Source: Falsigemmobacter faecalis
GTDB taxonomy: Bacteria; Pseudomonadota; Alphaproteobacteria; Rhodobacterales; Rhodobacteraceae
Reading direction: 5' to 3'
Length of the DNA: 64,000 nucleotides
NCBI RefSeq assembly: GCF_003863335.1
Contig: NZ_RRAZ01000005.1
Coordinates: 62,001 to 126,000 of the forward strand
Shown here: piece after piece, positions 18,114-27,450 of the stretch
How positions within the stretch are numbered: position 1 is the first letter of the stretch
Layout: every line of letters starts with the position of its first letter
Program-made: the position numbers and the translations under genes
Notes under the pieces: model-generated
Database searches by the model: none
What the model saw: only the letters and a program-made list of their open reading frames with translations
Told to the model about the DNA's origin: nothing

Positions 18114-19316
18114 ATGAGCCTTTCTCAGGGCCGCCCGTTGCTGTCGATCCCCGGCCCCTCTGTGATGCCGGACCGGGTGCTCAATGCCATGCACCGGGCT
18201 GCGCCCAATATCTATGCCGGTGAGTTGCCCGATGCCGTGCCGCAGCTGCGCGCCGATCTGAAGGCGGTGGCGCGCACCACGCAGAATGTGGCGATCTATA
18301 TGGGCAATGGCCATGCGGCCTGGGAGGCGGCGAATACCAATCTGTTCAGTCGCGGCGATAAGGCACTCTCGCTGGTGACCGGGCATTTCGGCGAGGGCTG
18401 GGCGCGCCATGCCCGCGATCTTGGCATTGAGGTCGAGGCGATCGACTTTGGCCGCCGCGCCGCCGTGGACCCGGCCCGCGTCGAAGCGGCGCTGCGCGCA
18501 GACAAAGCCCATAAGATCAGGGCTGTGCTGCTGACGCAGGTGGATACCGCCAGCTCGGTTCTGAACGACGTTCACGCCGTGCGCAAAGCCATGGATGCGG
18601 CGGGCCATCCGGCGCTTCTGGCGGTGGACTGCATCGCCTCGATGGGCTGTGACCGCTTTGAGTTTGACGCCTGGGGCGTCGATGTGGCCGTGGCCGCGAG
18701 CCAGAAGGGCCTGATGGTGCCGCCGGGTCTGGGGTTTGTCTGGGTCTCGGATAAGGCCATGGAGGCCTGCAGCCGCGCGGATCTGCGCACGCCCTATTGG
18801 GACTGGACCCTGCGGGCACGGGCCAAAGAATTCTGGGAGAATTTCTTCGGCACCGCGCCTACGCATCATCTTTTTGGCCTGCAGGAAGCGCTGAAGATGC
18901 TGGTCCATGAAGAGGGGATGGAGGCCGCCTGGGCCCGCCATGACACCCTTGCCCGCGCGGTCTGGGCCGCTTTTGAGGCCTGGGGTCAGGGCGGCTCGGG
19001 GATCCATCTGAATATGGCAGATCCGGCGGCGCGCGCCCGCTCGGTCACCACGGCGATCATCCCCTCGCCCCATGCGACCCGCCTGCGCGGCTGGTGTGAG
19101 CAGGAGGGCGGCGTGACGCTGGGGATCGGCCTTGGCATGGCAGAGCCGGGCGAGCGGATGTCCGACGGCCATCTGCGCGTGGGCCATATGGGGCATCTCA
19201 ATCCGCATATGATCCTTGGCACCCTGGCGGTGATGGAGGCCGGGATGATCGCGCTCGACATCCCCCATGGTGCGGGCGGGGTGACCGCTGCGGCGCGTCT
19301 GATCGCCGGAAAATAA
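18114..19316 (+). CDS. Class V aminotransferase, serine-glyoxylate aminotransferase-like
   Basis: A 400-residue PLP enzyme of the alanine/serine-glyoxylate aminotransferase group. It begins LLSIPGPSVMPDRVLNAMHR, has YMGNGHAAWEAANTN, LLAVDCIASMGCDRFEFDAWGVDV and the PLP lysine (K198) in AASQKGLMVPPGLGFVWVS. C-terminal GIGLG....RVGHMGHLNPHMILGTL is typical of SgaA-type enzymes. It would transfer amino groups between serine/alanine and glyoxylate. I chose the ATG at 18114 because AACAGGAGAG lies just upstream; 40 codons further upstream are open but not conserved-looking. It stands alone between two terminators. Confidence 0.85.
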   Translation: MSLSQGRPLLSIPGPSVMPDRVLNAMHRAAPNIYAGELPDAVPQLRADLKAVARTTQNVAIYMGNGHAAWEAANTNLFSRGDKALSLVTGHFGEGWARHARDLGIEVEAIDFGRRAAVDPARVEAALRADKAHKIRAVLLTQVDTASSVLNDVHAVRKAMDAAGHPALLAVDCIASMGCDRFEFDAWGVDVAVAASQKGLMVPPGLGFVWVSDKAMEACSRADLRTPYWDWTLRARAKEFWENFFGTAPTHHLFGLQEALKMLVHEEGMEAAWARHDTLARAVWAAFEAWGQGGSGIHLNMADPAARARSVTTAIIPSPHATRLRGWCEQEGGVTLGIGLGMAEPGERMSDGHLRVGHMGHLNPHMILGTLAVMEAGMIALDIPHGAGGVTAAARLIAGK

Positions 19317-19471
19317 GTGCTGCGGCCGGGGCTCTGGGGGGGGCCTTCCACGGATGGCAGCGGGCGAGGCCTGTTGCCGGCTTCGGGTCGCGTCTCAGGG
19401 GGCGGGGCTTCGTTGGGGCCTTCGGGCTGCAGGCCGACAGCAGGGCTACACGGGCTCTTTGAGTGAAACCA

Positions 19472-19500
19472 AAAAGGCGCCCCACACAGGGGCGCCTTTT
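19472..19500. terminator. Bidirectional terminator (aminotransferase / LOG protein)
   Basis: A perfect 12-bp stem (AAAAGGCGCCCC / GGGGCGCCTTTT, loop ACACA) between convergent genes. The A- and T-tracts inside the arms make it work in both directions. Confidence 0.88.
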
Positions 19501-19522
19501 GCGATTTCCAGGGGGGCTGGCC

Positions 19523-20089
19523 TTACGCCAGCGAGACTTTCAGCGCGGCCTGCAGGGCCTCGGTATCCGGGACCACGGTCAGGAAATCGCGCACGAAGGG
19601 CTCGGCAAAGCCCTGGGCGATGATGTGATCCATCAGCGTCAGCAGCGGATCCCAGTAGCCTTCGGTGTTCACCAGATAGATCGGCTTCTCATGAAGCCCG
19701 ATCTGCCGCCAGGTCAGCACCTCAAAGAGTTCATCCAGCGAGCCCGCGCCGCCCGGCAGCAGCACCACCACATCCGAGTTCATGAACATGACCTTTTTAC
19801 GCTCATGCATGTCCTGGGTGATGATCATGGTCGTCAGCTCCTGACGGCCGCGTTCGCGCTTCATCAGGTGCTGGGGGATGATGCCAAGCGCCTCACCGCC
19901 TGCGCCCTGAGCTGCCCGCGCCACTTCGCCCATCAGGCCGACATCGCCGGCGCCGTAGATCAGCCGCCAGTCGTTTTCGGCGATCATGCGACCGGTGGCG
20001 CGGGCGGCTTCGGCGTAGATCTCACGATTGCCGTTGCGCGCGCCGCAGAAGACGCAGACGGAACGGGGGGTCAGGCGGGCGGGGCTCAT
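19523..20089 (-). CDS. LOG family Rossmann-fold protein (nucleotide phosphoribohydrolase-like)
   Basis: A 188-residue TIGR00730/LOG family protein. The family includes cytokinin riboside 5'-monophosphate phosphoribohydrolases, which cleave N6-modified AMP to the free base. The start SVCVFCGARNG, the YGAGDVGLMGEVA loop, MHERK and the catalytic-type motif PGGAGSLDELFEVLTWRQIG are all visible; the usual PGGxGTxxE has Ser in place of Thr. In bacteria outside plant-associated groups the true substrate is often AMP or unknown. It is a single gene with a convergent terminator. Confidence 0.88.
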   Translation of the reverse strand: MSPARLTPRSVCVFCGARNGNREIYAEAARATGRMIAENDWRLIYGAGDVGLMGEVARAAQGAGGEALGIIPQHLMKRERGRQELTTMIITQDMHERKKVMFMNSDVVVLLPGGAGSLDELFEVLTWRQIGLHEKPIYLVNTEGYWDPLLTLMDHIIAQGFAEPFVRDFLTVVPDTEALQAALKVSLA

Positions 20090-20182
20090 GGCGGGTCTCC
20101 TGCACTCGGGCTTTGACCTCTGGTATAAGCCTTCTTATGCTCACTCAAGCAGGACCCCCGGAGAATGGGGCCGCAGGGGGAA

Positions 20183-21403
20183 ATGATGGGACAAAAGGTC
20201 GCGCCCTTCGTCTGGGTCGCCGGTGGTGTTGCTGCGGCGCTTGCAGCGCTGTTTTTCACAACGCGCGGATCGCCCCCGGAGACGCCGGTCGCAGCAGAAA
20301 GCCGTCAGGCACTTCTGCCCCAGGGGCCCGCCGCCTCCGTCGCTGTCGCCCCTGCACCGGGTGCGGAAGTCAAACCCGCCGCAGAACCCGCACCCCCTGC
20401 AGAGCAGCTGCCCACGGCGGCGGTGGCTCCGCCCGAGCAGGAGGCGGCTGAACCTGCCCCGCTGGCGGCCCCGCAGATCGACACCTTCAGCCATGGCCGC
20501 GACGGAAGTGCCGTGCTTGCAGGCCGTGCGCCGGGCAGCACCCGGGTGGATCTGCTGCTGGGTGAAGATGTGCTGGCCACGGCCGCGCCGGACCAGCAGG
20601 GCCGCTTTGCGCTGCTTTTCGATCTTGCGCCCTCCGCACAGGCCCGCAGCCTCATTCTGCGGGCTGAGGCACAGGACGGGCGCGCCAGCCTCTCCGCTGA
20701 GCTGCTGGTCGCCCCGGCCCCTGCAGAGGCGCTTCTGGCCGCGGCCCCTGGCGGTGCCATACCGCCCGCCGAAAATGCCCCGCCCGAAGGGTCTTCTGCC
20801 GTGCAGACTGCCGCCGGGGCAGAGCCTGCCGTCCCTGCCGTCCCGGCCCAAACTGCCGCTCAGGAGGCGCCCGCTGGCCCGCCGACGGCACCGACCAGCC
20901 TCCTGGTCTCCGACAGCGGTATCGCCGTGCTGCGCGGGCCGCTGGCCGAGGGGTTGAGCATCGATGCCATCGCCTATGGGGCGGCGGGCACGGTCGAGGT
21001 CTCGGGCCACAGCCAGCCGGAGACGGGGGTGCGGATCTATCTCGACAACGAAAAGCACCTCGATGTGAAGACCGACGCCCGGGGCGCCTGGAGCGCGGAT
21101 CTGCCCGAGGTGCCGCCCGGACTTTACACTCTGCGGGCCGATCAGACCGCCGCAGATGGCCGGGTGATGGCCCGCGCCGAGACGCCCTTTCTGCGCGAAA
21201 ACCCCGACAGCCTTCCAAAAGCTGCCGTGGAGGAACGCTCGGGCGTGATCACCGTGCAGCCGGGGTTCACGCTCTGGGGCATCGCGCGCGAGAGCTTTGG
21301 CGATGGTCTGCACTATGTGAAAGTCTTTGAGGCCAACCGCGATCAGATCCGCAACCCGGATCTGATTTATCCCGGTCAGATCTTCTCTCTCCCGCAGAAC
21401 TGA
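20183..21403 (+). CDS. LysM-domain envelope protein with long Ala/Pro-rich linker
   Basis: About 406 residues. An N-terminal uncleaved-looking membrane anchor (APFVWVAGGVAAALAALFF) is followed by a low-complexity Ala/Pro/Glu linker. Two beta-rich segments come next (TFSHGRDGSAVLAGRAPGSTRVDLLLG and EVSGHSQPETGVRIYLDNEK), resembling Big/Ig-like repeats. A C-terminal LysM domain (VQPGFTLWGIARESFGDGLHYVKVFEANRDQI...YPGQIFSLP) binds peptidoglycan. The gene probably tethers an extracytoplasmic protein to the wall. The start is ambiguous among ATGs at 20165, 20183 and 20186; the GCAGGGGG site favours the latter two. Confidence 0.85.
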   Translation: MMGQKVAPFVWVAGGVAAALAALFFTTRGSPPETPVAAESRQALLPQGPAASVAVAPAPGAEVKPAAEPAPPAEQLPTAAVAPPEQEAAEPAPLAAPQIDTFSHGRDGSAVLAGRAPGSTRVDLLLGEDVLATAAPDQQGRFALLFDLAPSAQARSLILRAEAQDGRASLSAELLVAPAPAEALLAAAPGGAIPPAENAPPEGSSAVQTAAGAEPAVPAVPAQTAAQEAPAGPPTAPTSLLVSDSGIAVLRGPLAEGLSIDAIAYGAAGTVEVSGHSQPETGVRIYLDNEKHLDVKTDARGAWSADLPEVPPGLYTLRADQTAADGRVMARAETPFLRENPDSLPKAAVEERSGVITVQPGFTLWGIARESFGDGLHYVKVFEANRDQIRNPDLIYPGQIFSLPQN

Positions 21404-21649
21404 GGGGGCAGGTCGCGCCCCTGGGAGCGCCCCGGGCGCTTATCACGTGGTTGCAGCGCAGTGGGAGCTTGCGGGGCCTGCAGCCCCAGGCCGCCTGATG
21501 GTGGCGGGGCGCAGACCACAGAGGCCGGGGCGCGGCGGCACGTCTCGCGCAGATGCGGGTGGCCCGCGGCGCGGGGTCTGACGGTGCGGGGGCCGGGATC
21601 TGAGGGCAAAATGCCCGGGGGGCTGGAAACCCACGTCCCCCCGGCCTAT

Positions 21650-21676
21650 CTGTCCGCAACCCCAAGGAACGGACAG
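21650..21676 (+). promoter_or_regulatory. Hairpin presenting the ribosome-binding site of the Atm1-type exporter
   Basis: A 7-bp perfect inverted repeat (CTGTCCG / CGGACAG) whose 13-base loop contains the AAGGAA Shine-Dalgarno sequence. It ends 2 bases before the ATG at 21679. Such a fold could tune translation. The pairing is seen directly; the regulatory role is inference. Confidence 0.4.
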
Positions 21677-21678
21677 CC

Positions 21679-23520
21679 ATGCGGCATCTCGCACAAGCCA
21701 AACCGGAGCCCGCCTCCGCTGATACCCCCCGCGCTTCGGCCCGTGACACGCTGCGCCGGGTCATTCCCTTTGTCTGGCCGAAGGATCAGGCCTGGGTGCG
21801 CCGGCGCGTCTCAGCGGCGCTGGTGGTGCTGCTGCTGGCGAAATTCATTTCGGTCTCGGTGCCGTGGTTCTTCAAGGGTGCAGTGGATGGGCTGGCGGGG
21901 GAACTTCCGGCCGACCACGGGCTCTCGGCGCTGGGGCTGGGCGCGATCGGGCTGACGCTGGCTTACGGGGCGGCGCGGCTGCTGACGGCGGGCTTTACCG
22001 AGCTGCGCGATGTGATCTTTGTGAAAGTGGGCCAGCGCGCTTTGCGCGAACTCGCGCGGCAGAGCTTCAGCCATATTCACCGCCTGTCGCTGCGCTATCA
22101 CATCACCCGCCGCACGGGCGGGCTGTCGCGCATCATTGAGCGCGGGGTGAAGGGCGTCGACTTCCTGCTGCGCTTTCTGATCTTCTCGATCGGGCCGTTG
22201 ATTCTGGAACTGCTGCTGGTCTCGATCATTTTTGCGGTCCTCTTTGGCTTTGCCTATGTGGCGACCGTGGTGATCGTGGTGGCGGTCTATGTCCTTTGGA
22301 CCCTGCGGGTGACCGAGTGGCGCGTGGCTTTGCGCCGCAAAATGAATGATCTCGACACCGAGGCGAACCAGAAGGCCGTCGACAGCCTGCTGAACTATGA
22401 GACGGTGAAATATTTCGGTGCCGAAGCCCGTGAGGCCTCGCGCTATGACGCGGCTATGGCGGGCTATGAAAAAGCCGCCGTCCAGACCGGGCAGTCGCTG
22501 TCGATGCTGAACTTCGGTCAGGCCGTCATCATCACCCTGGGCCTGATTATCGTCATGGTGCTGGCCGCCATGGGCGTGCAGAAGGGCGAGCTGACCGTGG
22601 GCGATTTCGTCATGGTCAATGCCTATATGATCCAGATCACCATGCCGCTGGGCTTTCTGGGCACGGTTTATCGTGAGATCCGTCAGGCGCTGGTCGATAT
22701 GGGCGAGATGTTCGGTCTTCTCAATCAACCCGCTGAGATTACGGACAAAGCCGAAGCCCCGACGCTGGCGGTCAAAGGCGGCGCGATCCGCTTTGAAGAT
22801 GTGAAATTCGGCTATGACGCCAGCCGCCCGATCCTGAAAGGCGTGAGCTTTGAGGTGCCTGCGGGCAGGACCCTGGCGCTGGTCGGGCCTTCGGGTTCGG
22901 GCAAATCCACCATCGGGCGGCTGTTGTTCCGCTTTTATGATGTGAGGGAGGGCGCGGTGAAAATCGACGGCCAGGATCTGCGCGACATCACCCAGCATTC
23001 GCTGCATCAGGCGATCGGTGTGGTGCCGCAGGATACCGTCCTTTTCAATGACACCGTGCTTTATAACATCGCCTATGGCCGCGCCGGTGCCTCCCGCGAA
23101 GAGATTGAGGCCGCAGCCAAAGCCGCGAAAATTCACGATTTCATCATCTCTCTGCCGGAAGGTTATGAGACGAAAGTCGGTGAGCGCGGGCTGAAACTCT
23201 CGGGCGGTGAAAAGCAGCGCGTGGGGATTGCGCGCACCATTCTGAAGAACCCGCCGATCCTGCTGCTCGATGAGGCGACTTCGGCGCTCGATACCCAGAC
23301 CGAGCGGGATATTCAGGATTCCCTGCGCGAAATGGGCCAGGGCCGCACGGTGATCTCTATCGCACACCGCCTCTCGACCATTGCGGATGCCGATGAAATC
23401 CTGGTCCTTGACGCCGGTCAGATTGTCGAGCGCGGTCGCCATGATGAACTGCTCGCCAAAGGCGGTCGCTATGCGGCGATGTGGGCGCGGCAGGCCTCGG
23501 ATATGCAGACGGGCGCGTAA
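21679..23520 (+). CDS. Atm1/HMT-type ABC exporter (fused permease-ATPase)
   Basis: A 613-residue half-transporter: six transmembrane segments (about residues 35-310), then an ATPase domain. Visible are Walker A GPSGSGKSTIG, Q-loop PQDTVLFNDTV, signature LSGGEKQRVGIARTI, Walker B ILLLDEATSALD and H-loop ISIAHRLST. The permease region, including the YNYETVKYF-like NYETVKYFGAE stretch, is characteristic of the Atm1 class, which exports glutathione-conjugated metals or persulfide species from cytosol to periplasm. It acts as a homodimer in the inner membrane. It is monocistronic by appearance, with an RBS in a hairpin loop. Confidence 0.92.
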   Translation: MRHLAQAKPEPASADTPRASARDTLRRVIPFVWPKDQAWVRRRVSAALVVLLLAKFISVSVPWFFKGAVDGLAGELPADHGLSALGLGAIGLTLAYGAARLLTAGFTELRDVIFVKVGQRALRELARQSFSHIHRLSLRYHITRRTGGLSRIIERGVKGVDFLLRFLIFSIGPLILELLLVSIIFAVLFGFAYVATVVIVVAVYVLWTLRVTEWRVALRRKMNDLDTEANQKAVDSLLNYETVKYFGAEAREASRYDAAMAGYEKAAVQTGQSLSMLNFGQAVIITLGLIIVMVLAAMGVQKGELTVGDFVMVNAYMIQITMPLGFLGTVYREIRQALVDMGEMFGLLNQPAEITDKAEAPTLAVKGGAIRFEDVKFGYDASRPILKGVSFEVPAGRTLALVGPSGSGKSTIGRLLFRFYDVREGAVKIDGQDLRDITQHSLHQAIGVVPQDTVLFNDTVLYNIAYGRAGASREEIEAAAKAAKIHDFIISLPEGYETKVGERGLKLSGGEKQRVGIARTILKNPPILLLDEATSALDTQTERDIQDSLREMGQGRTVISIAHRLSTIADADEILVLDAGQIVERGRHDELLAKGGRYAAMWARQASDMQTGA

Positions 23521-23614
23521 GCGCCCGCCTCCCGTGTCACGGATTCTGTCACGGGGCTTGGCAAGCGAGAGCGCATAAGTGTAAGACGGATCGAGCGAAA
23601 AGAGGCCTGATCCC

Positions 23615-24286
23615 GTGTCAAACAACGAGAGTTTCATCGACGAAGTGACCGAAGAGGTTCGCCGTGAGCGCCTCTTTGGTTATCTCAAACGCTATGGCTG
23701 GATCGGTATTGCGGGCGTGATCGCGCTCGTGGGCGGTGCGGCTTATTATGAATGGGATAAATCGGTCAAACGCGCCGATGCGGAAGTCTATGGCGATGCG
23801 CTTCTGGCGGCCATGGATGCCCCGGATGCGGTGGCCCGCCAGAAAGCCCTGATGGCGGTGGACGGCACCGGTGACCGCGCCGCGCTGAAAGTGCTGCTGG
23901 CCGCCGGAGAGGCCTATGCCTCTGCGGATGCCGCCGCCCGCACAGAGGCTCTGGCAGCCCTGAAGGCTGTGGCCGAAGACGGCGCCGTCTCGCCGGTCTG
24001 GCGCGATCTGGCCTCGCTGCGCTGGCTGATTGCCCCGGGCGCAGGCCATGAGCCCGCCGCCCGCCAGGCAGGCCTTGAGGCGCTGGCCGCACCTGGCCGG
24101 GCCTTCCGCCCGCTGGCGCTTGAGCAACTCGCCTTTGATAAGGTCGCCGCAGGCGAGCGTGAGGCTGCCCTGGCGGATTTCCGCACGCTTCAGACCTCGA
24201 CCGAGGCACCGACGGGCTTGCGCGGCCGCGCCGGGCAGATGATTGTGATCCTGGGCGGCGACGCGCCGCTGCCCGCACAGAACTGA
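23615..24286 (+). CDS. YfgM-like membrane-anchored TPR-type protein
   Basis: A 223-residue protein with a cytoplasmic N-terminus (FIDEVTEEVRRERLFGYLKRYG), one transmembrane helix (WIGIAGVIALVGGAAYYEW) and a helical, Ala-rich periplasmic domain of TPR-like character. This matches the YfgM/DUF2659 group, which in enterobacteria contacts the SecYEG translocon and periplasmic chaperones. It starts with GTG after an AGAGG site. The order yfgM-bamB-der is conserved across many proteobacteria and supports the call. It is 51 bases before bamB, separated by a GC hairpin without a T-tract. Confidence 0.85.
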   Translation: MSNNESFIDEVTEEVRRERLFGYLKRYGWIGIAGVIALVGGAAYYEWDKSVKRADAEVYGDALLAAMDAPDAVARQKALMAVDGTGDRAALKVLLAAGEAYASADAAARTEALAALKAVAEDGAVSPVWRDLASLRWLIAPGAGHEPAARQAGLEALAAPGRAFRPLALEQLAFDKVAAGEREAALADFRTLQTSTEAPTGLRGRAGQMIVILGGDAPLPAQN

Positions 24287-24337
24287 CATCCTGAGGGGCC
24301 TCCGGCCCCGTCAGTGAAGGTAAGGGGAAGAGGCTTC

Positions 24338-25681
24338 GTGGCAAAACTCGGCGCAGTCCTTGGGGCAGTGGCAGTTTCGGTGGTTCTCGCCGGATGTGAA
24401 AAAGACGTGATCCTCAGCGGTCAGCGGTTTGACACCCGCACCCCGGTGGATGAGGTGCTGGCCGCCGCCGGAGGCTCTGTCGCAGACCCTTCTGCGCCGC
24501 AGAACCGCTCTGCGCCCTTCAGCGCCGGTGCGCCCCAGGCGAATGCTGAGTGGAGCCACCGCGCAGGCTCTGCCACCCGTTCCATGCCGCATCTGGCGCT
24601 TTCAGCGCAGCCGCAGATGATCTGGGCCGCCAATATCGGTACCGGGGCAGGCAAGCGCAACCGCCTCTCTGCCGCGCCGATCGTGGCCGGCGGGCGCGCC
24701 TTTACCATCGACAGCCGGAACCAGCTGGTGGCCACCGCCACCGCCAATGGCGGCACGCTTTACAGCGTCAACCTCGCCCCTGCGGGCGAGAATGCGGATG
24801 CGGCCAACGGCGGCGGTCTGGCCTATGGCGAGGGGCGCCTTTACGTCACCACCGGCTTTGGGGAGCTTCTCGCGCTGGATCCCGCCTCCGGCGGTATTCT
24901 CTGGCGGCAGAAGTTCTCGGCCCCCGTCTCGGGTGCGCCGGTCGTTCAGGGCGGCACCGTCTATGTCACCGGGCGTGACGCCGGGGCCTGGGCCATCAAT
25001 GCCGCCAATGGTACCGTGAAATGGGCCCATACCGGCGTGCGTCAGGGCACCGGGATCCTCGGCGGCACGGCGCCTGCGCTGAACGGCAATACCGTGGTCG
25101 TGCCCTATTCTTCGGGTCAGGTCGTGGCGATTGACCGCAACAAGGGTGAGATCACCTGGCAGGGCGCCGTGGCAGGCCAGCGCCCTGGTGCTGCGGTTGC
25201 CTATCTCCAGGAGATCACCGGCGATCCGGTCGTCTCGGGCGGCAAGGTCTATGTCGGCTCCTCCTCGGGCCGCACGGTGGCCTTCAACGCAGCCAATGGC
25301 CAGATGCTCTGGGATGCCAAAGAGGGCAGCATGAATGCCGTCTGGCCTGCCGGAGGCTCGGTCTTCACCGTCTCCGACCAGGGCCGCCTTCTGCGCCTGA
25401 ACGCAGAGACCGGTGAGATCATCTGGTCGGTGCCGCTGGGGCAATATACCCGCACGCCGGCCCGTAAACAGCTTGAGGTCTATGGCCATTATGGCCCGGT
25501 CCTGGCCGGTGGCCGCCTGGTGGTGGTGTCTTCCGACGGGCAGATGCGCTTCTTCTCGCCTGAGAATGGCGCATCCCTCGGCGCGATCGCCATGGGCGAC
25601 GGCGCAGTCGCGCCTCCGGCGGTTGCGGGCGGCACGATTTATGTTCTGACGGCAAAAGGACAGCTTCGGGCTTTCCGCTGA
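24338..25681 (+). CDS. bamB: Outer-membrane assembly lipoprotein BamB
   Basis: A 447-residue lipoprotein of the BAM complex, which inserts beta-barrel proteins into the outer membrane. The N-terminal signal ends in a lipobox (VVLAGC). The rest is a PQQ-like beta-propeller with repeated blades such as GRLYVTTGFGELLALDPASGGILWRQK, GTVYVTGRDAGAWAINAANGTVKWAH and GKVYVGSSSGRTVAFNAANGQMLWD. I chose the GTG at 24338 because AGGGGAAGAGG precedes it and gives a compact signal peptide; a GTG at 24314 is possible. It lies between a yfgM-like gene and der, the standard neighbourhood. Confidence 0.93.
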   Translation: MAKLGAVLGAVAVSVVLAGCEKDVILSGQRFDTRTPVDEVLAAAGGSVADPSAPQNRSAPFSAGAPQANAEWSHRAGSATRSMPHLALSAQPQMIWAANIGTGAGKRNRLSAAPIVAGGRAFTIDSRNQLVATATANGGTLYSVNLAPAGENADAANGGGLAYGEGRLYVTTGFGELLALDPASGGILWRQKFSAPVSGAPVVQGGTVYVTGRDAGAWAINAANGTVKWAHTGVRQGTGILGGTAPALNGNTVVVPYSSGQVVAIDRNKGEITWQGAVAGQRPGAAVAYLQEITGDPVVSGGKVYVGSSSGRTVAFNAANGQMLWDAKEGSMNAVWPAGGSVFTVSDQGRLLRLNAETGEIIWSVPLGQYTRTPARKQLEVYGHYGPVLAGGRLVVVSSDGQMRFFSPENGASLGAIAMGDGAVAPPAVAGGTIYVLTAKGQLRAFR

Positions 25682-25747
25682 GGCCAAAAGCGTGTAAGCC
25701 CCCGGTCTTCGCGTGCTGTCTTCTCGCACGCTGACGGAGAATCACGT

Positions 25748-27238
25748 ATGAGCTTCACGCTGGCCATCGTCGGGCGCCCGAATGTGGGCAAGTCGACGCT
25801 TTTTAACCGCCTTGTCGGCAAACGTCTGGCGCTGGTTGATGACCAGCCCGGGGTGACCCGTGACCTGCGCGAGGGCGATGCGAAGCTCATGGATATGCGC
25901 TTCACCGTCATCGACACCGCAGGTCTCGAAGAAGTGACCGACGATTCGCTGCAGGGCCGGATGCGCCGCCTGACCGAGCGCGCGGTGGATATGGCAGACG
26001 TCTGCCTGTTCCTGATCGACGGCCGTGTGGGCGTTACCCCCTCGGATGAGACCTTCGCTGACATCCTGCGCAAGAAAAACGCGCGGGTGATTCTGGGCGT
26101 GAATAAAGCCGAAGGCAAAGCCGGTGAGGCCGAAGCCCTCGAGGCCTGGAGCCTTGGCCTGGGAGAGCCCCTGCGCCTTTCCGCCGAGCACGGCGAGGGC
26201 ATGGACGATCTTTACTATATGCTGCGCCCGATGGCCTCTGAGTTCCAGGAACGCGCTGAGGCCGATGCCCCGGAAGTCGATGTCGACGTCCCCGAGGACA
26301 GCGAAGAAGATTTCGACGGCGAGCCGCTGATCACCACGGCAAAGCCGCTGCAGATCGCCGTGATCGGCCGCCCGAACGCGGGTAAATCGACGCTGGTGAA
26401 CCAGATCCTCGGCGAAGACCGTATGCTGACCGGCCCCGAAGCCGGGATCACCCGTGACGCCATCTCGATCCGCGCTCAGTGGGAAGACACCCCGATCCGG
26501 ATCTGGGACACTGCAGGTATGCGTAAAAAAGGCCGGGTGGACGAAAAGCTCGAAAAGCTTTCCGTCGCCGATGGTCTGCGCGCGGTGCGCTTCTCGGAAG
26601 TGGTCGTGGTGCTGCTCGACGCGCAGATCCCCTTCGAAGTTCAGGATCTGCGCATCGCAGGCTTCGCTGAGCGCGAAGGCCGTGCCGTCGTGGTCGCCGT
26701 GAACAAATGGGACCTGATCGAGGATAAAAACGAGAAGCTTGCCGAACTCAAAGAGATGTTTGAGCGCCTGCTTCCCGAACTCCGCGGCGCACCCCTGGTG
26801 ACAATCTGCGCGCGAACCGGCCGCGGGCTTGACCGCCTGCGCGGCGCTATCCTGAAGGCCCATGCCGTCTGGAACCGCCGGATTGCGACCAACAGGCTGA
26901 ACCTTTGGCTGAAAACCATGACCGAGGCGCACCCGCCGCCGGCTCCGGGCGGTCACCGCATCAAGCTGCGCTATATCACCCAGGCGAAAACCCGTCCGCC
27001 GGGTTTTGTGATCAAATGTTCGCGTCCGGAAGATATTCCGGAAAGCTACAAGCGTTACCTGATCAACGGGCTGCGGGCCGACTTCAATATGCCGGGCACG
27101 CCGATCCGGATCTTCCTGCGCGGTCAGGGGAATGAAAACCCTTATCGTGAGAAGAAATTCCACACCCCGTCGCGTCTGCGCAAGCATATGGACGGCAAAG
27201 CCGGCAAGACGGGCAAAGAGCGGGCGGGTCGCACCTGA
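25748..27238 (+). CDS. der: Ribosome-assembly GTPase Der (EngA)
   Basis: A 496-residue GTPase with two tandem G domains and a C-terminal KH-like domain, needed for 50S subunit maturation. The first P-loop is [12 protein letters not shown] with DTAGLE and NKAE; the second is [12 protein letters not shown] with [11 protein letters not shown] and NKWDLI. The acidic linker between them ([16 protein letters not shown]) and the C-terminal [13 protein letters not shown] stretch are typical. It is followed by an extended terminator region shared with trpB on the opposite strand. Confidence 0.97.
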   Translation: MSFTLAIVGRPNVGKSTLFNRLVGKRLALVDDQPGVTRDLREGDAKLMDMRFTVIDTAGLEEVTDDSLQGRMRRLTERAVDMADVCLFLIDGRVGVTPSDETFADILRKKNARVILGVNKAEGKAGEAEALEAWSLGLGEPLRLSAEHGEGMDDLYYMLRPMASEFQERAEADAPEVDVDVPEDSEEDFDGEPLITTAKPLQIAVIGRPNAGKSTLVNQILGEDRMLTGPEAGITRDAISIRAQWEDTPIRIWDTAGMRKKGRVDEKLEKLSVADGLRAVRFSEVVVVLLDAQIPFEVQDLRIAGFAEREGRAVVVAVNKWDLIEDKNEKLAELKEMFERLLPELRGAPLVTICARTGRGLDRLRGAILKAHAVWNRRIATNRLNLWLKTMTEAHPPPAPGGHRIKLRYITQAKTRPPGFVIKCSRPEDIPESYKRYLINGLRADFNMPGTPIRIFLRGQGNENPYREKKFHTPSRLRKHMDGKAGKTGKERAGRT

Positions 27239-27246
27239 GGCTGCCG

Positions 27247-27393
27247 CCGGGAGGTTTTGCACCTCCCGGACCCTCCGCAGAGTATTTCAAAAAGCCAAAA
27301 TAAAAGGCGCTCCGATCGGGGCGCCTTCTTTCGTCTTTGGCTTTTAAAAATACTCTCGGGAGGGGTCCGGGGAGGGCGGAAAGCCCTCTCCGG
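27247..27393. terminator. Mirror-symmetric terminator array between der and trpB
   Basis: Reading inward from both genes the order is the same. First comes a GGGAGG-type hairpin: CCGGGAGG/CCTCCCGG at 27247-27269 and, on the other side, an 11-bp stem at 27367-27393 with one wobble. Next comes a box GAGTATTT..AAAAGCCAAA: 27280-27299 on the plus strand and 27336-27355 on the minus strand, 18 of 20 identical. In the centre is a terminator hairpin AAGGCGCTCC/GGGGCGCCTT (27304-27327) with T-rich flanks. A further CAGCCGG/CCGGCTG stem lies at 27414-27439. The central hairpin should stop both convergent genes. Confidence 0.8.
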
Positions 27394-27450
27394 GGGATCA
27401 GCCGGAACGACATCAGCCGGTGAGCAGTCTCTCCGGCTGACACCCGGACG

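Noticed and set aside
24295-24309. GGGGCC/GGCCCC hairpin between the yfgM-like gene and bamB as a terminator
   Set aside because: There is no T-tract after it, and the genes belong to a conserved operon; at most a weak attenuator.
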